Assembly: GCF_002775205.1 (NCBI RefSeq)
Contig: NC_036450.1
Location: 26,438,288 to 26,502,287, forward strand
Length of the DNA stretch: 64,000 nt
Direction of reading: 5' to 3'
Origin: Xiphophorus maculatus
Lineage: Eukaryota; Chordata; Actinopteri; Cyprinodontiformes; Poeciliidae
A program made the position numbers and the translations under genes. Positions 1 to 41,000 of the stretch are shown piece by piece; position 1 is the first letter of the stretch; each line of letters starts with the position of its first letter. The notes beneath the pieces were generated by a model that saw nothing but the letters and a program-made list of their open reading frames with translations, was not told where the DNA came from and made no database searches.

Positions 1-1300
1 CAGTCTGCTGATTGGATGGTCAGAGGGAACCTGTGGAATCCTTATCAGCTTCAGCTTCTCTAATAATCAGGCTGTGACAAAATAAATAGATTTTCAGTCA
101 GTTTGTATTAGAACAGCATATCCATAATGTTGATAAGCCGACATTATAAACTTCAGTTTCAGACTCCCTCTTTAAATGTTTTTTGATTTTTGGGCTGTAG
201 TTTCTCAATTCTACCCTGAAAAAAGATTTAGCTTTGATTTGGTTTCAAATGATAATCCTTTGCACTTTGTTTATTTATAAATCAGTGCACACAGGACATG
301 GTATTGGTTCTGTTTATCATATAGATGTGCTACCAAAGTATTTTGTCGACACCTAAACAGTTTATCTAAATACTGTTGTTGGTTTTAACAAAATATTTTA
401 AGGGAAAAACTACAAAAACACCTAAAGGTCCAAAGTCTGATAATATATCATATTTAAATAATAAGTATCGGTAGAAGTATTGACGATACAGGCTCTGTAT
501 TTAATTGATATCAGATTGATACCAAAATATAATTCCACACCCCAAGTAATCCAGGGCAAAAATATACAAACAAAGTTTTTTGGGGGGCAATTTATTAACA
601 TACATCTGATTACTGTGAATATAATCTCATAGGTGAATTGTCAGCATGAAAAACTGTTAGCACATCAAAACATTGTTCTTAAATTCATCTTTCATAATAA
701 TATTTTTAACCCAAAAGTGGACCAATCAGTGACATAAAGTCCTTTTCAGGAAATCATACCGCTTTCTTTTTGAGATACATTTATTTTATACTACCAATTT
801 TATTAAGTATTTGCATTTATGAAGCTTTAATTTGTAAGTCCCACTTTTTGAAATGTTACGAGCATCCCAATAAATTAGAATATCATTTAAAAGATGATTT
901 CATTTAGTAATACACTTTAAAAATGGAAACTTAACGCGTAAATGATTCACTACATACAGAGTGATTAATTTCAGACCACACCCTCCACAAGGACATAAAA
1001 CCACTAAAGGTGATTGATTAAGAAACTGGTTGTTCACACTCACAGAGTGCTTTGTTCAGTCATGTTAACAGAAAGTTTTGTGAAAAGAAAAAGTGTTGCA
1101 GAAAAAAATGCACAAGCAGCAGAGATGACCAATTCCTTGGTAACCGCCTTTTGAACCGAATCAGTGACATAAATGAACTTTTCTGTGATATATTTAACTG
1201 AGGAATATATACGTGACATTTTATTGGAACTAGGCGAGAAACATTGAGCTAAAGAGCTGGGAGTCTGGGCCCTGGCAGCTGCATGGAGAAGGACCTCAGC
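1..1300. other. 5' flank of ppp3cc, no gene seen
   Basis: AT-rich intergenic sequence with many stops in all frames. The only structure recognised is a degenerate interspersed repeat from about 857, listed separately. No exon with a recognisable product was found. Confidence 0.6.
857..1010. repeat. Fragment of a dispersed teleost repeat
   Basis: The stretch beginning with GAGCATCCCAATAAATTAG near 861, followed by an A/T-rich body and a motif about a regular 'acagagtga' near 957, resembles a dispersed repeat common in fish genomes. The assignment rests on recall of its start motif; its true ends were not determined. Confidence 0.4.
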
Positions 1301-1875
1301 GACTACAGTATGAAGGCGGCGCCTAAATTTCACATTAATACTACACTACCCACAGATCCCCGCGTCGAGCCATGTTATAGGAAATCCGCTTGCGGCAGAT
1401 TATTGTAATCCGACTGAGGGTCTGGACGACACATCGGATCACGATAAAAAAAAACCCCAAAGCGCAGCGGCCTGTAACAGATGCAGCTGGTCCGAGAATA
1501 AAAGGATAAAGTCGGGATATGATCTGAGGCGCGGCGCCGTGTTGCTGGAGCCAGAGATCGGTGCTGCTCCCCCGGGCCGCTTCATCCGACACACACACGG
1601 TGACAGCGGCTCGGCTTTTCTGCACCGCAGAGCTCGGGAACTGCTACAGTTAGCTGGACAGAGACATTATCTCCGTCAGCGCCTTCCTCCTATCCGCGTC
1701 GGGGTTGAGTCCTGCTCGGCCTGGAGGCTGACTGCGGCTGTCCTCTCTGCCGCTCCGAGACGCCCCGCTTCTAGCGCGGCTAGCCCAGCCCAGCTAGCCT
1801 GCTAGCTGGAGAGGAATCTGTCAAGTTTGGTTCGGATTCAGCTCCGTGTCCGCCCGCGGCCAGCAGGCAGCGAGG
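1300..1875 (+). promoter_or_regulatory. ppp3cc: CpG-rich promoter and 5'UTR of ppp3cc
   Basis: Base composition changes abruptly from AT-rich to GC- and CpG-rich from about 1310, continuing through the start codon to about 2160. This is the look of a CpG-island promoter of a broadly expressed gene. No TATA box stands out. The transcription start cannot be fixed from sequence; the segment just before 1876 is presumed 5'UTR. The ATG has an A at -3 (AGGATGT). Confidence 0.6.
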
Positions 1876-32264
<30,389 letters not shown>

Positions 32265-32574
32265 CTCCCTCCGGCCTCTCTTCCTCTCCTCGTTTGTCCC
32301 TCCCTGCTTCCTGTCCCTGGGCCTCCAACCTGCTGGGGGGAGAGGAGGAGGGGGGCAGCGAGGCGGTCCAGTCTGAGTGCTTATTTATTTTCTCATAGAG
32401 TAAATATCATAGTATGAGACTGAACCGAGGAAATCTCAAAGCGACCAGGACTGGATGCTTGCTGGTACTCCACACCACACCTCCGTGCCAGCCGTCTTTC
32501 TTTCTGTTTTTTTGTTTTGTTTTTTTTTACCATTGGGGGAGGGGGGGTGCTGCTCATTCAAATGCTGTGTTTGT

Positions 32575-32610
<36 letters not shown>

Positions 32611-33660
32611 GCCCGCACGCACACATCCATCGTTTTCTTATGCCAACAATAGTGTGACTGAGCTCTGTGGAGCAAGTATTGACATTTATACTGTATATGG
32701 ATATTTTAACTGTTCCTGCTTTTCAATGTGACGGTTTTTCTTTTCGGTTTCTTTTGTACAGCACAGAGATGTGGGAGCTAAAGGGTCATTCCGCTACGTT
32801 CTGACTCAGAAAGACCTGCTGTGGTCTGCAGGAAGTCTGGCAGTGAGATCTGATTACTAAAACTCATCATTGGAAATAAATTGGTGTTTTTATTTGTGGA
32901 AAAAGGAAACGGTGAAATTGTGATGAAATGAATAAATCATCACTTTTTGTCGTGACGACATCGGGTCTTCCTGCAGTCCATTCCACCTTCCATCTCATTT
33001 CTGATTTCAAAATAAAGGTGGAACTTTTTAAGGATGTTGATGGAATTTGAGGTTTAATAGGAGAGAATTATTCTAAAGAAGAACTTTTTAAACATTAAAC
33101 ATTTTAAAAATGTAATTTAAAGCTATTAAATATTCAAGTGGGTTTACAATCTTGTAATAGCCAAAAATGTCTTGAAATTGACGTTATACAGTAAAAATGT
33201 CAAGGAAAAGCCTTTAATAAATTCAGGACATTTCTATAAATCTTATTTTAGGAAGCTGTATATTCAACCAGATAGTAAAAAGTTTTATTAATCTCTGAGG
33301 CTGAATAATCTAACAGTAAACAGAACAAAACAACTTGAATCCTAACATGAGGAGTTCAGGGTTTCCTGTTAAATGTCATTTGCTCGTATGTGGATGAAAA
33401 CCAAAGTTTTAAACCAAACCGATCTGAAAACGACGATCCGGTCCCAGTTGGTGTGAAGTGTAGCTGGACAGGCTGTGGAGGGATTCTGGAGGGGGGGGGC
33501 TGGGGGGGTCTGAGCCACGCCTCACCTCTCTGAGCATCTCACAGATTGTTTCTTTTTTCTTTACAGATAAATTTAAATTTTTTTTTGTTCATGTACTGCA
33601 AGGCCTCTCATTTATGTAGACGTTTCACTCCATTCAATAAAAAAACTGAAAAAATCCTTC
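32265..33660 (+). other. ppp3cc: ppp3cc 3'UTR
   Basis: Starts pyrimidine- and GC-rich, contains a CA tract at 32580-32608, then AT-rich sequence. AATAAA occurs at 32875, 32931 and 33636. The last is followed by a GTGTGTGTG-rich stretch near 33662, the pattern expected for the main cleavage site, so the UTR is about 1.4 kb. Earlier signals could give shorter isoforms. Confidence 0.65.
33636..33641 (+). terminator. ppp3cc: Likely distal poly(A) signal of ppp3cc
   Basis: AATAAA followed about 25 bases later by GT-rich downstream sequence. Upstream alternatives at 32875-32880 and 32931-32936. Confidence 0.6.
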
Positions 33661-34742
33661 TCGTGTGTGTGAAGCCTCTGTTTCCACCTGCCGACCCTCG
33701 TGTCTCCTAGCAACACGGAGCCTCTGCACCGCAGCTGGCGGAAGGTCACCATGGTGAAACCTTGAACAGTGCGGGGGCGTTTCAATGCTCCACAGCCTGA
33801 TCACCGTCTGGAAACCGTGGTAACCACACACACATTGGGAACATCAGACCTGTGTGTGTTTGTGCAGGGATCAGAAAGCACATTCAGAACGAGGGGCCCC
33901 TCCTTCAACGTTCAGAGCGGTTACTACAGGATAGAACCTAACAGGTTCTAAACTACATGTGTCAAACTTGAGGCTCGCAGGCCAGCAGCGGGCCGCTATA
34001 AACTACGTATGTGGCCATCTGGACTCGAGACGGACTTAAACCTTCAAGTTAACTTGTGCTCTTAAATATAATTTTATCAGTCAAATCAAAGTAGTTTTTA
34101 TCTGTGTACATTCCAACTTATATCAATGTTAAATATTTAATTTCACAGACTCATGGAATGCAGAGACAGCTGCTGCTTTATATTTTAACAGTTTGATTTC
34201 TTGTTTTATCGATACGTTCGGCCACAACCTGAGGACACGTCTGATTGACATCTGTTTTCTAGGCTGTCCGGAAAACCAGCTCTAGCAGGATGGAACGTTG
34301 AGGCAGCAGAGAGATGTGAATCCAAAGACCACATTAAATAATGTAAAATTATGCAGTTATAGTTTTGTTTTTTCTTTTAAGTTTGGATCACTACGGCTTA
34401 TAACTAATGGAAACCCAGACTTTATAATATTAGAAATGACAACATTGCATAAAGATCTTTAAAACACAAATGATGTGGTCTATGCAGTCAGGTAAGGTTG
34501 ACGGTTGTCCCACAGCTAAGAACCTGTCGATGTTCTGTTGAGAACGTTCTGCACTGTAAAAAAAGACGTCCAAAATAAACATGCTCTGTAGAAATATAAA
34601 ACGAGCCAGAAAATGTTGAAGCTTTGAACATGTGATGGGACTTGTGAAGAAGTCCCATCACATGGGATGATCTGAGTTCAGCTAATGACCGGACACAGAG
34701 AATTAAAGAAAGGATACCAAAAACGAGTTTGAGTTCAACAGA
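33661..34742. other. Intergenic gap between convergent ppp3cc and dmtn
   Basis: About 1.1 kb. Near 33955-34020 it has TGTCAAACTTGAGGC with GGCC-rich flanks, a decayed dispersed repeat also hinted at near 12615-12850 and 38435-38510. A perfect 15-bp hairpin lies at 34629-34664. No gene was seen. Confidence 0.55.
34629..34664. repeat. Perfect 15-bp inverted repeat, 6-nt loop
   Basis: Arm CATGTGATGGGACTT at 34629-34643, exact complement at 34650-34664. It lies about 80 bases beyond the presumed dmtn poly(A) signal on the minus strand. Confidence 0.85.
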
Positions 34743-34748
34743 TTTATT
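34743..34748 (-). terminator. dmtn: Candidate poly(A) signal of dmtn
   Basis: TTTATT on the plus strand reads AATAAA on the minus strand. It is the clearest signal downstream of the dmtn stop, though 35473 also offers one. Confidence 0.4.
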
Positions 34749-35418
34749 CGAGTCATATGACACAAACTGAGCACAGTGTCCTTTACTGGTACCAGTGACA
34801 CCCTAGTGAGCAAAAAACGCCCCTTTAATGTGCTGAATATTAACATCAGTGCTCATTAAAGGACTATAGTCTCCAACAAAAAGGTTCACAGTAAAAACAC
34901 AATCTATAAATTAAGCTGCCTGAAATAAATTCACAATCGGCTACTGAACGAGGTGAAGACTCCTTCAGTCGGCCGTCATTCAAGTTATAGTGCAGGAAGC
35001 TGTCAGAGTTGGATCAGGAAGAGACTGGACTGGTACCATGAAGCTGCTTCCAGTTTCATGTGAGTTCAAACAGGCAGAATGGCTTCTTTAAATCTTAGAT
35101 TGCTCTCTTTTGGATTGCCTGTGAACTACAACGTGGCAGAGAAAGTCTTAATATTACAACTAAACTGCAAGTAGATTTCCACCCAATCCCTATTCCCTCT
35201 CAAACTGTGACTCAGTTCAGTTCCATCTTTCAGTTCTGACCTTAGCTTGGATGAAGAGCGACACTGTCCTGGTGAGCTAATGTGTTAGCTAAAAAAAATG
35301 AAAAAAAGAAAGCATGTAGGAAAGGTTGCTGAAGGATAACTGAACATGGTCTGTGACCTTGAGTGATTCCTTGTCTGTGAAACTTTTCTTCCACTTCCAA
35401 CATTCACTTTAGGGCAAC

Positions 35419-35475
35419 AAAATGTTTGAGAAACAATAAAAGAAGGTTCCTCTTTTATTGTTTCTCAAACATTTT
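35419..35475. repeat. Perfect 25-bp inverted repeat, 7-nt loop
   Basis: Arms 35419-35443 and 35451-35475 are exact reverse complements; the arm contains TGTTTGAGAAACAATAAAAG. It lies in the presumed dmtn 3'UTR. Confidence 0.9.
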
Positions 35476-35770
35476 ATTTTATTACTTTACTCGCAAAACA
35501 TTCGGGGACATCTGCTCAAGGTCGTAGCCAACTTTTTAACAACCCTTCCTGAAAATGTTCTCCTAACCTTCTTACCTTGCATTATGTTTTTATTATTTTT
35601 ATTCAGAGAAAAAAAAAATCTTCCTTTTCTAAAGTTGAGTCCTTAATAGTTTTAGCAGGTTAGCTTGTTTTAATGTGTCGATGTTTGGGATTAGGCTGAC
35701 TACAGAATATTGTCTTTAGCTTTAGGGTCATGCATTTAACACTGCTACCACCACTACTACTACAACTACT

Positions 35771-35799
35771 ATTAATAATAATAATAATAATAATAATAC
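35771..35799 (+). repeat. (AAT)n microsatellite
   Basis: About nine AAT units. Confidence 0.9.
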
Positions 35800-37017
35800 A
35801 ATTAAGGTCAAATTAAAGCATACCTATACTAATTGAAGTACCGGTCAGAGTGGCCCACTGATGTTCTGAATGTTACTAACAGAAAACACTCTGTATCCTA
35901 ATAGAAACACAGTAGTCCAATCAATTTTGGTCATTTCTAACTGTATGATAAAACTCTGCAAGTTTCTCCTTGTATCTATGTGCATCAGGCTTCATCTCAA
36001 TATTATTGACTTCAATTCAGAAGCTGTGTTAAAGAAAGAAGCAGGGCTGGGTGAGGTCCTCCCAGGTTAAAGCAGCTGGCTCAGTGAACCCCACCAGAGC
36101 AGGAATCTCTCAAAAGCATCTATAAGTTAAAGAAGCTCACTAGCAAAAACTAAACTTTTAGATCTTAGGATTTTTAGTAATTCACCAGAAGCTCATTATT
36201 AGTTAGTTTTCTTTACAAGTAAATGCATTAACATGTTTGTTTTGCTTTTTTTCCTGTTTTTTAAAGTGTCAGAAAGACACTAACACCTGACAATATATGG
36301 TACTGAAAGCGATTAGAATATTGTGAAAATATTTCAATATCAATAAATAAATGGAGTGGTTCCTGTGGTTCTGATTTATAAATCCATCACACTGTCCCAT
36401 ATCTACCTTGAGTTTCTATGGTGTATGAAGATGTGCAGCTTGGACAACAGTCACCTCTCCACATCTAGTACAGTTCGACCGGCTTGCTACAACATTTTTG
36501 AACAATATTTCATGACATTAAGTCACAGTTCTGAGACACCATTCATGTATTGTGCAGAAGTTAAATAAGTTTATACTCAATACAGCTTATCCATATAATA
36601 ATTTGACATCATGCAGACTCTCAGTTTGCTGAATCTTCAAAGTAACAACAAGATGGCAGGTTAAGCAACTTTCTGATCAGTTCAGCTCATAATCATTGTG
36701 ATGTTACTGACTATAGATCATTACCCATCATCCTAACATGGTCAGATAATCATTAAGTAAGGAAAAAATAATTATGTTTGACATTTATACAACTCACTCC
36801 TTACGCAGTAACATTCTTCATCCTAACACACACTCTATACAAAACAGTGGCAACACATTTCATTTATAGATAAGAAAGAACTTGATGTTCATTTGTTAAC
36901 GTTTTGACCTATGAAAACCTTAACTTTAGATATGCCAACATACACGGCAAAATAAGAAAGCAATGCCAGCTCAAGCATCTGTAGGAAGACATTAAGCTGC
37001 CTCTCCAGTTGTAAAAA

Positions 37018-37372
37018 CACCCATCCATCCATTTCCTGTACACCCTTGTCCCTTAAAGGGGTCAGGAGGTGCTGGTGTCTATCTCCAGCTAACCTTCCAG
37101 GCGAGAGGCGGGGTCACCCTGGACAGGTCGCCAGTCCGTCGCAGGGCAACACAGGACACACAACCATGCACACACACTCATACCTAGGGAGAATTTAGAG
37201 AGACCAATTAGCCTAACAGTCATGTTTTTGGACTGTGGTAGGAAGCCAGAATACCCAGAGAGAACCCAGAACATGCAAACTCCGTGCAGAAAGACCCTGG
37301 GCCGGGAATCGAACCCAGGACCTTCTTGCACCAAGACAACAACTCTACCAACTGTGCCACTGTCCTGTAAAA
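37018..37372 (-). mobile_element. tRNA-derived SINE, reverse and near full length
   Basis: B box, reversed, at 37305-37315 (GGAATCGAACC). Includes the CAGTCCGTCGCAGGGCAACA section and the GACTGTGGTAGGAAGCCAG section, so both halves of the family consensus are present. It probably lies inside the dmtn 3'UTR in the same orientation as dmtn. Confidence 0.88.
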
Positions 37373-37971
37373 AAACCTGATACTCTTAAAGTACCACTTT
37401 AGAAATAACTGACACAGTAAGAATAATGGGGAAGGAAAGTAAGTGTAACACACAACAGGTCTTGGATGGACATGGAGGAGGTTTAACAGACTGAGGGACT
37501 CCTGTAGGAAGCAGCTACTGGTCAGCAGTCGGCCTCTTTTGAACCCACAGATTAGCAGCAACTTTATGGTACCAAGAAACCTGAGTTTCTCCTAAAGATA
37601 ACTGCTGATCTCTCTTCAAGATGGTGACCTCTGGAAGTGTAACTCTGAGACTAAATGTCACATTAACAATGGTGATAATGATGATGATGATGATGATGGT
37701 GGATATATGATAGGAATGGTTTGCAAGCAGTGGTGGTTATAAGTGCAGTACTGGTAACATGTTAGAGCATCGCTTAAGTTTAGATCTGAGCAGAACTGGT
37801 TGTCATTAGACGTTCTGATCCAGTCTTCCAAGGAGAGGGGGCTGTTAGTGGAGGGGAGGGGTCTGCTGATCTGCTGATTGGATAGCTGACGTTATGGCCT
37901 GTTCTTTGGCTCCTCCTCCTTGCAGAGGAGAGGCTTCATCAAGTATCGGTTGGGAATTAGGTCACTTCCTG

Positions 37972-38085
37972 TTAGAAAAGTGAGGCTTTTTTCTTCAGTT
38001 CGTTTCGTCTCCATAATGACAGGCGGTCAAACTCGCCGATGGGCATCCCGAACACCTCCTGGAACTCCTCCTGGGAGAGATGCCT
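37972..38085 (-). CDS. dmtn: dmtn last coding exon (residues 344-380), headpiece C-terminal half
   Basis: Encodes [20 protein letters not shown] then the actin-binding [14 protein letters not shown] and TAA (37974-37972). Preceded on the minus strand by tgacag. Confidence 0.95.
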   Translation of the reverse strand, partial: RHLSQEEFQEVFGMPIGEFDRLSLWRRNELKKKASLF

Positions 38086-41000
38086 CTGTCAGGACAGGAA
38101 GGGCCCAGAGTTGGTTAAAGTGCCTTCAGCTAGCGGACGAGCTTTAATTCACACCCAAACCTTTAGCCCTGGAGGCCAAGACTGGTCAGTTTAAACTACT
38201 AGGGGGTCACTAAATTCATTCATTTAAAAAAGCAAAAATTTGTTTGTTTTATCTGCGGAACAATAAACAAAATTTTTTATGAAATCTGTATATCATTAAA
38301 GATCCACAACTTTAAACGAACTCCGGACTGTTGCCTTAAATCTGGAAACTGACAGTTTCCAAATGATCTGGGTCATCAATTGTGTTTTATTTTGTTGGTA
38401 AATTTTATTTTTATTTTTTACTATTCTTGAATTGTGGTCAGGGGCCAAACAAAATCATCTCATGGGCCACAAATGGCCCTGGGGCCACACTTTGAACACC
38501 CCTGACAGAGCGTTTGATTAATTTTATTTTGCTCTCACAAGCTAAGCTGTCACCAGCAGGCGGATGCTCACCTCCAGCCGGGTCCGGTCCACTCCAGGGG
38601 GCAGCTTACAGCGCCCCCTGTGGGTTACAATCAGGGCTTCATATGGATAAATCTGAACAAAGAGCAGAAGATTCAGCCGGTCATTTCCTTTCCTTTAATA
38701 CACTCAAAATGGAAGCATAACATGGCTGAAGCTAAACCTCAGTGTGTTTCAATGGGATTTATTCTGCATCAGAGGAGACACATGGTTGAATCCACTTCAG
38801 GAGAGCATGGAGTGGCATTAAAGCTGCAGGATGTAACTTTTATAAAAAAAAAAATTCAGCTTTTCACATACTGTATTTGTGAAAACTGTCACCACAGTGT
38901 AATATGAGACAGTCAAGTTGTAAAAAAAATCTCCTCCACCACCTCCTCCCTGATCGCCTGCTGTCTGAAGAAACACACCACTCCATCAGAAACAACCAAT
39001 CAGAGCCAGGAGGAGGACCTTAGTGCTGTCAATCAAGCTCATGTATTCGCTGCTCAATTTGCTAATGGTGGAGAGACAACTCACCATTACAGGAAATGTA
39101 TCCACTATTATCGGTGGCTATGCTAAATGGCCTGAGCTGTAGCCTAGCAGAGAGCAAAGGGGAGGTTTTGAGCAGAGAGTAAATGAGGGTGATTGACAGC
39201 GCTAAGACCCTCCTCCTGGCTCTGATTGGTCATGTCTGACCGAGTGGTGTATTTCTGCAGATGGCAGAAGGACTACAGGAAGGAGGTGACCTTCATAGAT
39301 TATGTTTCATATTGTGCTGAGAAAACATGGTGACAGTTTTAACAAATATGTAAATGAAATATATTGTTTATAAAAGTTATTTAAAGATTGTTCGCATGTG
39401 GAGGAAGGTGGTCTGCTCAAAGGAGACTGAAATGTTACCATCCTCACTATGAAACATGATAGAGGCAGCATCATGCTGTGGGGATGCTTTTATTCAGGAG
39501 AAACAAGGAAGCTGGTCAGAGCTGATGGACAGATGGATGGACATACAGAAGAACTCCTAATAGAGGTTGCAGAAGGTACTCACATGATATTCTTATGCTA
39601 GAATGGACTAGTCAAAGTCCACATCTAGATCCAGCCTGCAGTCTGCGCTGTGGCAGGACTGGAACATTAATATTCACAGACACTCTCCAAATCTCAGTGG
39701 AATAAGTTCATGTTTGCAACCTGACATTGTTAAACCTTTTTGTGCTGTGTGTGTATGTGCATGGGTGTGTGTGTGTGTGTGTGGAAGTATTAGTTACTAT
39801 TTATAAGTTCTACATTTCCATCAGTAGACGAAGGAAAATTAGTAAAATGTAGTTCCCTTCACTTTTTAACTTATTTCCCTTTAAACATGTTAAGTTTCTT
39901 TTTAATTTGTTTCCAAAGAATTTAACTCAAAACATTGATGTGTATAGGAAATATGTTTTGTACTTTTTGTTTCTTAGAAGGCAGTGAAATCTTACATATC
40001 CATCTTCCTCATTTCATTCCACCAATCACAGAAATTTGTTTCCAGTTTCTCCTAATTGCTGCTAAAGTGACTTTTCATTTTAAACTGTAAAAGCCTTAAT
40101 AACTGCTGCTGGTTCTGAGGTCAGTGTTCATGAACACAGACCCAGAGGCTGGGCTGCATTTAACCCTTTCAGCAGGTCTCACCTTCTGCTCCAGGATGCT
40201 CGGCAGGGAATTCCCTCTATCCATGCGATCTCTCCGGCTCTCTCCATTCTACACACACGCACACACACACACACACACACATTTCAGACACACCCTGTCC
40301 AATAGCTGCTAAAATGTAAGCTACACAAAGAGCATGGCAGAGGAAGCTGAGCAGAGTCACACTGTTAGATTCCTGTTAGGTCCTGAAGCAGCTAATGCTA
40401 ACGGTTAGCTGCAGCTTCCTGCAGTTCCTCTCCAGACTGCATGTTGCAGCTCCTGTTTCACCTCACAGAAACATCAAGTTTAATCTTTCAGGAACTAAAT
40501 GTTTCATATCATAATTTAAATGTAAAAGAACGATTGCTTGTGTTGCTACACAAAAATAAGCTAAGTAGGGCTGCAACTAACAATTCTTTTAGTAACCCAT
40601 TGCTTTATCAACTATTCTGTTGATTAATTGATTATTCTGACACTCAGAGAGAAAATTGTCACATTCTATAGATTTTTCATTTAATCGCTTTAGCATATTT
40701 TACGCAATATTAAAAATACATTTAAAGATGTAAATAATTCACTTCATTTAAAAAAAAACATTTTATTGTGTAAAATGCAATAACAGAATTCCTTTAGCAT
40801 GGCTTGATCATTTGTAGCAAATGATGCATCTACAGCTAAAGAAATGGGTTGATCATCAACATGTGAAGCTCAGGCCTTTCTACTGGACACAGTGTAGGGA
40901 TTGGTCTGGTGATTATTTCTCTGATTAATTCATTAGTAATTGGATAGTAAAATGTGCTTGATAGGACATTGTTTTTTTCTTACAGAATTTGAACCAGGTG

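Larger units (their letters stand above)
34743..37971 (-). other. dmtn: dmtn 3'UTR or downstream region
   Basis: About 3.2 kb between the dmtn stop and the candidate poly(A) signal. It contains a 25-bp perfect hairpin (35419-35475), an AAT array (35771-35799), a reverse-oriented SINE (37018-37372) and a GAT array (37672-37698). The UTR extent is inferred from the signal only; a shorter transcript is possible. Confidence 0.4.
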
